Below are positions 1 through 11,571 of a DNA stretch of 64,000 nucleotides, one piece after another. The stretch covers positions 1-64,000 of the forward strand of contig CAJNOL010000619.1 in assembly GCA_905250125.1 (NCBI GenBank). The letters run 5' to 3'. Below the pieces are notes generated by a model. That model did no database searches, was not told where the DNA came from, and was given only the letters and a program-made list of their open reading frames with translations. Source of the stretch: Rotaria sordida. Its lineage: Eukaryota; Rotifera; Eurotatoria; Philodinida; Philodinidae. A program made the translations under genes and the position numbers. Every line of letters begins with the position of its first letter. Position 1 is the stretch's first letter.

Positions 1-3
1 TAC

Positions 4-616
4 CTGAACGACATAAACATTTTTTTTCATAACATATTGATGTACGTTTATTACATTTATTACATGATGTTATATTATTATTTATTGAATTTTCATATTC
101 AATATGAAATTTAAATAAATCATTTGGTTTTAATTGATATATATTTGTATTGAATCGAAATGAACAATTTGATAATAAAAGATTATATTCACCTGTATAA
201 AGTAATGGAACATTAGTCATTGATAAAATTGTTTTTAAATTTAAATATGTTCGTGTTGATTCATAATTTTTTTTTGTTAAAAAATTTGTTATTGTTGATG
301 AACATTGTGTAAATGGTAAATAAGATTTTGAATAAATATTTTTTGGATATTTACATTGAATAAAAAATGGTATTAAAGCAACAGGTTGAGATAAATATGT
401 ATAAATATGTCCAGGTATAAATGAATTATTTAATGATAAAGAATAAACAGCTTGAATATGTAATGTATGAGAATCATTTGATGACCAAAGAAGATTTAAA
501 TATTGTTTATAGATTTCTATTGAATATGTACAATTTTCAAGATAGATTATAGTTGATGCTTGACTAAGAGTAAAACTCGTTATAATTATAAGTACAAACC
601 AATGTACAAAGCTCAT
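4..616 (-). CDS. Secreted Cys-containing protein, 5' exon (partial)
   Basis: First coding exon of a gene that runs off the left edge. The ATG at 616-614 opens a frame with no stop for about 204 codons, ending at a good donor (CAG|GTA at 6-1). The first ~20 residues are a hydrophobic stretch (FVLIIITSF) of signal-peptide type, so the product is probably secreted or a type I membrane protein. Several N-x-S/T sequons follow. The last ~25 residues turn cysteine-rich (SCNKCNK, then CYEKKCLCRSG), like the start of an EGF- or knottin-type module. I do not recognise the family. The motif CLCR recurs in the fragment at 5422-5748, so the two may be related. No stop or downstream exon is visible. Confidence 0.6.
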
Positions 617-3330
617 TTTTTTTTCTAAAATAGAATATCAGATAGTCGGTCAGTTCGTTGAAAAGAAAAAAAAAACTTGTATAATGCTACCGATAGAGTA
701 TAATAATGAGCACGTATATTCAATCTATGTTTGTGTATGTATTGTATGCATGTATGCACACACAATGTTCAAACAATCATGCAGCCAGTTCTAGCCACTT
801 GAATTGAACAGTACGCGCGAGTATACATACATACATATAGAATATGCTGGCCTTGCATGGGGGCTATAGTCTGAGAGAATCGATTATTAAAGAACAGAAC
901 AATAGACGCGAACAAGAGAGGGTCATTATTATTGTTTCATTTGCATGACTTGTTGTCGGTCAACTTATCTTCAATCTCTAATAGATCAATCTTTCATAAT
1001 AAAAATAAAACAATTTTTAAACCATACAAATAAATCTACATACTTTTAACGAAGAATATCAATGAATATAATCTTTTTTTTATTTCATACTAAAGACAAG
1101 TAATAGATGTTCACTATGCATCAGCTTGAAAACAGTCATTTTGTTACTATGCCTTATTGTCTCTTCTGTCTATATCTCACGGAGAACAAACCCATATAGC
1201 ACAGCTTGCATATATTAATGAAAAAAATTCTTTTTTTTTTTCTTTTTTTTTTTTTTTGTTCAATCTCTTTCGAACATTAACATGAACTCTCTATGTATGC
1301 ATATGGTACCGATGATACAAAAAAAAAGAAGCAATTCAATTACTTTTCATTTTTATATCCATTCTTTCTCTCATCTATATGTGTTCATCAAACAAATGAG
1401 CCACTTCACACTTGTATGAAATAGACATACCAGCAACACAACAGATTCTACAATTCATGTAATTTGAGTAGTTGATGACAAGAGGAATAAAAATACATAA
1501 AGAAAGGTAAATCGATCAATTGTCAAGTGAGCCATATAGAGAAATAATCATACAATATAAAAATTTGAGATGAGATTAAACGAATGAGGTATAAGTACGT
1601 TTTTGTCATCAATGAAAATAAAGAATATTTAGGCATCATCTATATTAGTATTATTTATATATATATATTTTTTTTTCTCATTTGTGCCTAATAGCCTTAA
1701 GCATTCGGTCAGATAAATAGAGTTCAATATTTTATTCAAACAATTTATTCAATGAAAACAAAATTTTATAGATAAAGTTATAATTTCGATTCATTTCATT
1801 TCATACATTGAAATAGAATTCAACTGGATTTCTCAAGACATATACATTGCGTATAAACTGACAGTATTTCAAGCTATTATTAGAATAGGATTGTATGAAG
1901 AATTGTTCAATTGGATTAATCAAGTTAAATCAAACCTTTCTCAATTTAGAGTAATTTTTTATAGAGTTCCTGGTTTCTTTTTTTTATTTCAAAATGGCTC
2001 TGATTCATCGTGGTTCTATCGAATAATTCTAATGTTCTTGACTTTTTTTATGCTCTTTTAACAAAATATCGAATATAAAAAGAAAATCAGAACATGCCGC
2101 CAGATATTACTTGAAGCCATTATATGCATGAATCGTTAGTTTAAAAGAATGAACGCCACTGGAAGAATTATTACATGATTTATTGACCATTGTGTAAGTT
2201 TAGTTGACAATAAAGACTAGATCATGACAAATAGTGTACATTTGAAACAGTGTCACAGCTGTTTCTCGTTCTTTTTATTACTCATATGACACAGTATTTA
2301 TTCTTCATTGGAGATTTCAAATATGAAAAGAAAATTCTTGCCTTGACTCAAATACAAGCATGGCTTTCTGAAGCACACAACATTACTTTATCAGAATATA
2401 TATTATTCATTTGAAATAATAACTAAGAAAAAAAGATAATTTTAACGCGAGCTAAAAACAGTCATTTCTTGTCTTGTATTTTGGAATTAAAAGTCGAAAA
2501 TCTCCGACTCCTCCAATTACAAAACTTAGCAACTAGGATTCACAATATTAATAATAAGACTTAGAAGGTTCTAGAATCTTCATTAATACTTGAACGACTG
2601 AAATACATTTTTCAATATTCTAAACAACACAGTTTCTGGTTTTGTGCAGATAACCGATTACATGATAGATGTCAAGGATAATGTTTTGATTTTCCACAAT
2701 TGCCATATGGCCAATATATAAGCATGATCTAATTAAGTTCTATCTTTCAGGAATAATCAGTATCAGCAATATATATAAAAGCATTAAGATTCGCTGTAGA
2801 TATAACGAATATGTATAACAGGCTTATGTGTCCATTAAATCGATGGTGAGGCTAATAATAATAAATTACGAAAAGAAAATAAACACCATGCAAATAAAAA
2901 GATTAATATAAAATTTCTATTCAGAATGTAGAAATAAAAATGACATAGCACTTTTGTTGACAATCGATCATTGTTGGAAAAAAAACTATCGTCTTTTAGT
3001 GATTTTACACTTTGCACATTTTGTACTAGTATAATGAAGCTAAAGAACACATGTGAATTTCATATTTCAGTTCCAATGAGGCTCCGCTAACAAGTTTTAG
3101 AAGAAAAATTGAACATTATAAAGTTTGTTGTCTTCGATAAAAAAAATTTGAGTATGAAATAATGCTTAAGAGTAAGTTTCTGTGAGTGATACGTCAAAAT
3201 TTCTTGATTTTTTTGTAAAAAAATATCTTGTTGTGGGTGATGAGTTTAGTAATCTCGAAAATTTTCAACTCGATCCGATCGTTCTTCCTAAGTTCATAAT
3301 TCAAAATATCGATTGTTAATTTTTAATGAT
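617..3330. other. Intergenic, no gene seen
   Basis: Upstream flank of the leftmost gene. It is AT-rich with homopolymer runs (T-runs at 1230-1258) and CATA/TACA-rich stretches near 740-840. The longest open frames are about 70 codons and look random in composition. No RNA gene or conserved domain was recognised. Confidence 0.5.
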
Positions 3331-4519
3331 GATTTCAAAAATTTTCTATAATTAAATATACAATATATTTATACTCTAAACAACGTCATATGTGACCCTT
3401 TATAACATGTTGTTAGCGAAGTGTCGATCGCGTGCATTTTTTATGACAACAGCGAAATGCAGTTCTATTTTCATTAGTAATAGTGCTTTAAAAATTCTAT
3501 CATCTAGTGCATTAAATAGTAATGTCCCATGAGAAGAATCAATCATTGTTTTCCTAGCATTCATCGGATAGATTCGAAAATACTAGTATATTCTCCTTAG
3601 ATTAAACTGTCTCGTCTGATTCATGTTTGTTTTTCTTGTTTAACTATCTTTTTTTGTTTGTTGTGAATGGCATGATGATATAAAATTATTTAAATTAGAT
3701 CTTCGACATGTTCAGAGAAATATCACTGCCATACAAAATAACATTAAAAAAAAACAGGAATGTATTTCCAAGTTTTGATTATTAAAAGTCGATTTTGTAT
3801 CCAAAAATAAACCTAATAATATTCACAATCAGCATATAAAACTACACCGGAAAACATTTTTTTCATTATAAAATATTTCTCATCGAAATTTCACCCGTAG
3901 AAAGATCGCAGGGTAAAATTATACAAGTGAAAAAGTCTAGTAAAATTTTCATTAAAAATAATTCAAGATAAAAAAACACATTTTCCAGTGTATTTTTTAC
4001 ATGCTGATAGTGAATATTAGGTTTATTTTTGTTAAAATTTAACTTCTTACAATCAAAACATGGAAATACATCCCTTTTTTTTTCATGCTATTTTGTATGG
4101 CAGTGACACTTCTCTAAATATGTCGAAGATCTAATATAAATAATTTTATATCGTCATGTCATTCACAACAAACAAAAATAGCTAAACAAGAAAAAAAATA
4201 ATTAATCAACCGAAAAAGTTTAGTCTAAGGAGTATATGCCCACATACTCAAATATATCTGATGAATGATAGGAAAAAAAGATGAATTTTTATTAAAAATG
4301 ATTGATTTTTCGCATGAGACATTATTATTTAATACATCAGACGATAGCACTTTTAGAGCTTTTTATCACTAATAAAAATAGAAAAACATTTCGTTGTTGC
4401 CGTATAAAATGCACTCGAGCGACATTTTGCTAACAAAACATCACAATGAATCACATATGATGTTGTTTGAAGGTATTAATATATTGTATATTTAATGATA
4501 GAAAATTTTTAAAATATCG
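3331..4519. repeat. Large diverged palindrome (foldback element)
   Basis: Two arms of roughly 590 bp are inverted copies around about 3925. Matching pairs include TTAGCGAAGTGTCGATCG near 3412 with the reverse complement of CGAGCGACATTTTGCTAA near 4415; the block ATCTTCGACATGTTCAG near 3700 with CTAAATATGTCGAAGAT near 4115; and ACACCGGAAAACA near 3843 with the complement of ACATTTTCCAGTGT near 3991. By eye the arms are about 80% identical with small indels. No open frame of useful length lies inside. It behaves like an old non-autonomous foldback transposon or an inverted duplication. Confidence 0.85.
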
Positions 4520-5421
4520 TACGTAACAATAGAAATTACTAATAATTATAATTAAAAGAGTATCAAGTTAAAACACTCTCTTTTCAAGAAAAATTTGCTA
4601 CAAAAAAAAAAGAGAAAAACAAAAAAATCAGAATATTCTGAAATGTCATTCAATTAACGATGCACTTTTCAAAAACTCTCTCTTAACATTATAGATTTAC
4701 TAAAATTAGAAAATCAAAGATAATTAAATTTGTTATTTGTAGTCAGATTATATGACTATTATTTTTCTTGTATCAACACCAAATCAGATTTTTAATTCAC
4801 AATACTATACAATAACTATTTTACTATGAACTCGAAGTCTTAATGAAAATTTTAAGTTTGTTTTTTCTGTGCAAATACACGAAAAGTCTGTTACTCGAAT
4901 TTTTATCTTATTGTACTAAAATGTAATTAAACTATATCATCAATTACAGACAAGAAAAAAACATTCCGTTTATATCAGGCAAGTTTTTATTGTAATACAA
5001 AGAGTGCTTGCACTATATTAAACGATCTGAGATTGTCATAAATCCATCTATTCTTAATTGATTGTTCTGTCGTTTTTTTTTTAATCAAAAAACAATCTAC
5101 TCTTCTATGGCTATACGATTGATGATCTGCATATATGATCTAGCCTTAATAAGGCGATAACAATATACATTTGCTTACGAATAAAAAAACAATTAGTTTC
5201 AAATTTTAGTTTTTTTTCTTTATAATATCAAACAAAAAAAACTTATTTACTACACAATTGAGTTGAAATACTACTTTAATTTACAAATATTTATTAATAC
5301 AAAAAAAAAAAAAAAAAAAAAACCCTAAAAAAATTAAAAACATTTAAAGAAATCATTTTCATAAAAAAAAAAAAAAAAAAAACAAACAATTATAATTTAA
5401 TCAGATAATATTTTATCTATT
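4520..5421. other. Intergenic, A-rich
   Basis: AT-rich DNA with long A-runs at 5301-5322 and 5365-5382, close downstream of the minus-strand gene ending at 5422. Nothing else is recognisable. Confidence 0.4.
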
Positions 5422-5748
5422 CTAGAAACATTTTCTAATACAATGTTCTTCTCCCATAATTAACCATCGACGACATAAACATCGACCTGAACAACATTGT
5501 TCGTCATGTGAACATATAATCGATGTTAATCGACATGATTCTCCTAAAATAATATATTTTTATCTTAATAAAGTATTTGATTTCGATTATATATTTATCT
5601 CCATATCTACCAGCATATAATCCTGGACTACCATGTTGCAATGATTGTGTATAACGAAATACATCTGAATCATAAGATGTTTGACCAAATATAAGACGAT
5701 TAAAACCACGTTGAAATGCTATTCGAATAATATTAGCAATACCTGTTG
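5422..5748 (-). CDS. 3' exons of protein with cystine-knot-like C-terminus (partial)
   Basis: Two minus-strand exons join in phase: 5748-5611 after an acceptor (TTTTATAG), then 5543-5422 after a 67 bp intron (GTAGAT...TTTTAG), ending in TAG. The first encodes about 45 residues rich in R, F and Y. The second encodes about 40 residues with cysteines spaced C-x6-C-x5-CC-x3-C-x1-C-x10-C-x3-C. That is the order of inhibitor-cystine-knot (knottin) folds, a scaffold used by many unrelated secreted proteins. No start or upstream exon was found, because stops occur in all frames just upstream of 5748, so an upstream exon must lie further right or the gene is a remnant. Function unknown. Confidence 0.5.
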
Positions 5749-8539
5749 CTATAAAATAAAAACTAAGTTTTTTCTCGGTTTTTTTTGTTTTATGGTTCTA
5801 AATGTCTTACTATACGGTCTTTTATTCAAACTATTGACAGGTACAAATAATATGATCATAAAAAGGATGATATAAAATATTGTAAAAATGTTTATCAGTC
5901 GATACATCTTGTTGTAAAATAAGAGTTAATTTCTTCAATCTGAAATATATTTAAAATGTTGAACAATATATTTTCAATAATTGCTTACTTTAATATGAAT
6001 ATCTTAAGTACATAAAAAAAGAAGTGAACTGTTAAGTACTATGACTTATCGATTAATTTTTTAATACTAGTTGAATTGGGCATCAGAATAGAAATTATAA
6101 TATGTTCGATATGAATTAAAATTTCCGCGAGCAAAATAAGATACGGAGGAAGAGAGAGGTGCAATGATTATAATTTTTTTTCTTTTTGTTCTGTTCGTTA
6201 TTCTGAAAAGAAATGAAGAAAAAAAGAAAGTCTAGTAATGACAGGCTCTTTCTATAAAAATCTTATAAGTGACACTCTTACTATTGGCTTATTTATATTG
6301 TGGTCATCACAAGGACAGTATTAGCTTCGCATAAAAATTATGAATAAACGGACGAATTCAGAATCGGTTAGTTACTATGAAAAAGAAAAGAAAAAGAGTA
6401 TTATTGACTTCTATTTCGCTCATAGGTGAGAGAAATATCACAGCTTTAAATTAGTTTTTATGACAGTAATTGACAAGTTGTAAATGAAAAAAAAAATTTT
6501 TTTTGATAAATATGTGACATTTGAATCTAATCGATAAGAATGAAAATTTTCCGACAGTGTGAGATGGAAAGAACATGCCTTATTTCATCTTAGTAAATAG
6601 CAAGCGAAAATGAATGGTACGTGATATTTGTTTGGCTGCCTTAAAGAAAAGAAAGCACGGAGAAATAAATAGAACTCGAGATAGTTAGTCAATGTCTCTT
6701 TTGTATCTTTGATTAAACAAATAGAAAATGATGTTATTCATGACTAGTGGTGCTCAATTAAATCTTCTTTGAGCAATCATCAAGCGTATTGTTGAAAGTC
6801 ATTGCCTTACATCTACTGAGTAAGATCATTGAGTATATAAAGGCGCGTCATAATTTTAGTTTGATCGATCCTTAGGAAGAGGAGTGTCAGATATGTCGCA
6901 TATCTTATGATGAATAAATTTCTGAAGGGACTGCAACTGATTTATTTTTTATCGTATTTGAAGAAAAGTATATTGTCTTTCACAAAATTCACTACATTGA
7001 ACAAACTCCACTGATCAGTTTTTGATAAATGTGTAGAATTTTAATAATGATGCTTTGTGAATAGTTATAAACAAAAAAAGAAAAAACTTAAAAGAGACGA
7101 CTTCTTTTTTTTTTGTCTTCTTGTATTATCTTTTACATCGAAAAATGTAATTCTAAGAAGAAATTTTACTTTATGTCAAACTACTGTAAGTAATACTATT
7201 TTTATCTAAAAAAGACGAGATCAGTCAAATTATTTTTTGTTAAATAGAATTGCTCAAATTCGATTTCATCGAACAGTATGCACGTATGGTTCATTAGCTC
7301 GTTTTACATTCTATATGTGAAGAATCAAGTAGTTCATTATTCACAATATTTTTAAAAAGTTTTGTACTGATATAAGATTATTTCTATAAATATTTACTAT
7401 CATAAGGATATCGATATCAGTTATTAATATTTTTCAAATCAAATTTCTAAGAAAAAAAAATATTGTATTGATCATTTGGTATGATCAATCAAATAGAGAT
7501 TTTTTTCGAATAGATTGATTCATTTTATAAAGGTGAAACATCCATCTAGAAAAAAACAAAAAAAAAACTTTTTTTTATAGTTCTACTGTTATAAATGAAT
7601 ATTATATAAATAATTCTCGAATAATCGTATCTATCATACAATAATTAATACTTCGCTATTCTGTTTTATAAAGAAACGAAAAAAAAAAAACAACAAAGTT
7701 CAACTTGTCATATCACATATAATTACATTGTTTCTATGATTAATGCATATGCCAGTTTCCGCACGACGAAGCATGTATCCAGATCGTTGCTCATGAGACA
7801 AACTATTCATTTTTATACTTCAAAATATACTAGAGATATGAAGAGAGAATAGACGCAATAAGATTTTTAATATCATGACTTATGCATTATTAGTAGTAGT
7901 GGAATTACAGGTAATCATGCGATAATGATAATTAAAAATTTTAAGTCTTTTTTTCAAGATGTATAAATGTCTTCGTCGGTTCGTTAATCTCGAGTTATAC
8001 GAAAAATAATATATTATGATCAAAGCATGACCTTTTATGATAGTAATAAATGCGACAAGACTATACCTCTTTGTATTTAATTGATAATAGACTGTTCTTG
8101 ATTACGAATAGTCATTTTTATATACATGATATTTTTTTTTAAATGCACTCATCTTAATAAAAGTCAAACATAGAAAACCTATAATAATTACACTTTATGA
8201 TTTATAGGATAATCTAATTACTCGTGAGTGTATACTGTAATCTCTCTATATATAATAGAGTCCTTTTAAGATAATTAAAAAGCTTATTTTTGCACTCAAT
8301 TGTTAAACACTTGTAGATTTTTCTCTGCCTATCAAACAGTCTTTCAATTAAGCTTACTGTAAATCATCGTCGTTTCCATTATCTATCTATTTAAATTTTA
8401 TCACGTTTCTGAATAATAAATATAAAATTTTTATTTCGTTGTCAACTTTTAGAATCCTAATTAAATGAACTGAACAATAAAGAGAGTACTTCAAGATGTT
8501 TGTTTGTTTTTTTTTCATCAATTATGTATTTTTTTGCAG

Positions 8540-8770
8540 ATGGATATACTTAATAATGAAGCAAAATGATTAAAACAATCTGTAAAAAGGTATGTTAATC
8601 ATATTCAGCAAAATGATCTTGAATTTATTCCGTCAGCAATAATATTATTAAGCTTGTTAAGTCTATTGTTTTTTTTTTGTTTTATTATGAAAGATTTTAC
8701 ATTGATTTTTGTATTATTCATATTAATAATAATGGATTATTTTTTTATGAAAGAGAAAATTAATAAATAA
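8540..8770 (+). pseudogene. Possible exon remnant with in-frame TGA
   Basis: A splice-acceptor-like tract (TTTTTTTGCAG) directly precedes ATG at 8540. Nine codons later there is a TGA (8567-8569), after which the frame stays open for 66 codons to TAA at 8768-8770. The second part reads as basic residues followed by two strongly hydrophobic segments, as in a small membrane protein. Such hydrophobic frames can arise by chance in T-rich DNA. It could be a decayed exon or coincidence. No family recognised. Confidence 0.2.
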
Positions 8771-10227
8771 AGATTTGTTATTTTATCGATTAATATATGA
8801 AAATATAAATTTCAATTATATATAAGACTATTTCATAAATCATTAAAAAAATATAAATTTATTGTCATGTATAAAAAGATTTAGAAAAATAAATCGGATT
8901 ATATTTGATCACATACAACTACAAGTGTCGAACTTTTTCCATGTGCTATTAGGTCAACATGTTATAGAAACTTTCTGTCTTTAAACCTATTATCAATTTC
9001 TATTGTTTGAGAAAAAAACAATTCATATTCTTCTTTTTTTTTTTTTTTTTTCTATAACTTCTTTTGTTTAGTTTCTAGAATGAGAATAGTTTTTCGATTG
9101 AAAAGTTAAACAAAACTCCTTCATTAATGTCAAACTATTCCGGTCACAATTGATAACCTTTTGCAAACTATCATGAAAACTACTCAATAATAACAAACGA
9201 TGATACTGAATTGAGATAAAGTTAGATATAAAGAATATAATAGTATTTTTTAGCTTCGAGGCCAATGACAACTATTCTTTCTATTATAAATAGGAAAAAG
9301 AATAATAATTAATGCTCGTTAAAAAAAAATGATTAGATTCGTTTAAGTTTGTTGATTGCATGCAAACTAAATAAAGACAAGAACAGTAAATAACAATTTG
9401 ACACTTATGTGCATAAATACAAATAGCAATTTGATTATAATGAAGACTAATAATAAGGTCACATTGTTAAAACAAAAATATGTCTAGTTGATATTTTAAT
9501 AAATATATACGTCTTTTATTTCTAATGAAATATAAATCTTTCTTTTTGTGTTTGTTCTCCTATGTGTTTTGATAAATACGAAGAAGATGAACAATATGAC
9601 AACAATTGACTAGTAAAAGAAAGTTAAAACGGAAGTCAATAATCAATCTAGCATTCGTGCATGTCTTAACTATATGCTTATTATCCTAGTCATCATCATT
9701 ATTATTGTTTGGGACGAGTGTAGTCACTATTTGTTGACATTCCTTTTTTTTTCTTTTTGATTGATTCTGTTAGCTTTGCTCTTGTCGTTCATTTCACAGT
9801 AGAAATAAAACAAACATTGTTAGAAGAAAAAAACAATCAGATCTTGATCACACTCGACACACTTACATAACTAACATTTCAGTTCAATTCGGAATAAATA
9901 TACAATGAAAAGTAGACAGCTTTTGACACAACGGTAAATTTTTTCCTCCGTCTTCCTGTTTTTGTTCGTCATGCAATTCTTTCATTGAAGCACAAACGAT
10001 AAATTTTGCGTATATTCGCTCCGCTAGTTAACTATGAAGCAAAGAAAAGAGAGTATAAATGTGTGCTTGCTGTTTTTTACATTGCGAACACAAACGGAAG
10101 AAAGAGTATGTAGCGTACGCTATGGAAAAATATCGGATGACAATAGATGGAAAAGAATCGAGCTCTATCCGACGTGTGTTGTGCGCTCAAAGTAATAAGC
10201 GACGAAATGACGGAGTAGACTAGGAAA

Positions 10228-10334
10228 AGAAGAAGAAGAAGAAGAAGAAGAAGAAGAAGAAGAAGAAGAAGAANNNNNNNNNNGAAGAAGAAGAAGAAGA
10301 AGAAGAAGAAGAAGAAGAAGAAGAAGAAGACGAA
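10228..10334. repeat. (GAA)n microsatellite with 10-N gap
   Basis: About 15 GAA units precede a run of ten N at 10274-10283 and a similar number follow. The repeat then degenerates to GAC/GAA. The gap sits inside the repeat, so the true length is unknown. Confidence 0.95.
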
Positions 10335-10859
10335 GACGAAGAAAAAGAAAGCGAACAAGCGCTTGAATAACCGTTTGGAAAATTGATTTTTATAAATAAT
10401 TGAGCAAAGAGGAAGTATAAGAAGAAAGAAAGCAGAAGAGCGATGCTCTTTGTGTTGTGTGAATGGCTTTTCGAGATCAGCATTTGACACAAAATATTTT
10501 TCTGTTACGTTAATGCTTTAAAAATAGATGCATTGGTGCATTACATATATTACTATGTTATGTAAATAGGATGTTTTCAAATATTTTTTTTTGTTCATTT
10601 GTTTAATTGGGTTTGTACATGTAACACTTATCGAAATGTCTATGAGAGTAGATTCATACTACAACTGCTAATGTTCTAATGCGAGGGTCATATTCCCTAG
10701 AGACAAAAAGACATAAAGAGCAGCAGAGAGTTAGCAAATGAGAAGACACGAGAGATGCGCGAACAAGTATGCCTCTGGTGCTTCGATGATGATACATTGA
10801 TTAGATAAAAATTGTTAAATGCAAAAGCGAATAACCCTCTATTATTTATCATTGTTCTT

Positions 10860-10960
10860 TATATATATATATATCTATATATCTATATATATATGAACCA
10901 TATTTACTTTGAAAACATCTATTCGAGCATAGGAAATGCATCGATGTTCATTATATTATC

Positions 10961-11000
<40 letters not shown>
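10860..11000. repeat. AT microsatellites
   Basis: Two TA/AT runs (10860-10895 and 10968-11000) separated by ordinary sequence. They lie upstream of the rapsyn gene. Confidence 0.9.
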
Positions 11001-11003
<3 letters not shown>

Positions 11004-11571
11004 GTCAAAAGCGTACACCTGATACAAATCAACGAATAGTTGATGTACTACATATGTGGATGTATGTATAATGTAGCCGATAGGGCTACAAACGCCTATG
11101 AGAAACCTGTTTTATTAGAAGACTATTTTCAATCTCTCTCTCTCTCTCTCTTTATTTCTCTATCTCTTGGCGTCTCTTGCTTAGTTGTCGCTATATAGCT
11201 GATAAGGGAAAAGATGCGACATGAAAATACAATATTCCCTCTTGTTGCTGTTTGACTAAGGCTCTTTCGCGTTCCATTTCTCCTCCTCCTATTTTCTCTT
11301 TTTTTTTCTTTTTTTTTTGCCTTGATCGACTATTTCACGATAATAACTACCGCACTGACGTGCATCATCATTTTCATCGAAAATGAAGACGCTCATCTAA
11401 TCATTTTCTCGTTCGTCATCATTCTATTTACAACTTATCATCAACATCATTCCAAGATTGATTGACAAACTCTATCACTATTACCGTTATATTTTGATTT
11501 ATTCTTTTGTGCACATATAAATACAAAAAAATAAAAGATAATATACGTTCATTTTCCTAATTCATTATATA

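Larger units (their letters stand above)
5750..11571. other. Long non-coding stretch
   Basis: Nearly 6 kb without a recognisable gene. It contains a good TATA-like run (TATATAAAGG near 6834) with no clear gene after it; an open frame at 8570-8770 listed separately; an interrupted GAA repeat near 10.3 kb; AT microsatellites at 10860-10895 and 10968-11000; and a CT run at 11132-11150. The last ~1 kb is the likely promoter and 5'UTR region of the rapsyn gene. Confidence 0.45.

Noticed and set aside
6834..6900. TATATAAAGG core-promoter-like sequence on the + strand
   Set aside because: No coding exon follows; the first ATG frame stops after a few codons. TATA-like strings are common in such AT-rich DNA.
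10077..10492. Minus-strand frames of 90-137 codons full of Phe/Ser/Leu
   Set aside because: They are translations of the GAA/TTC repeat and the N gap.
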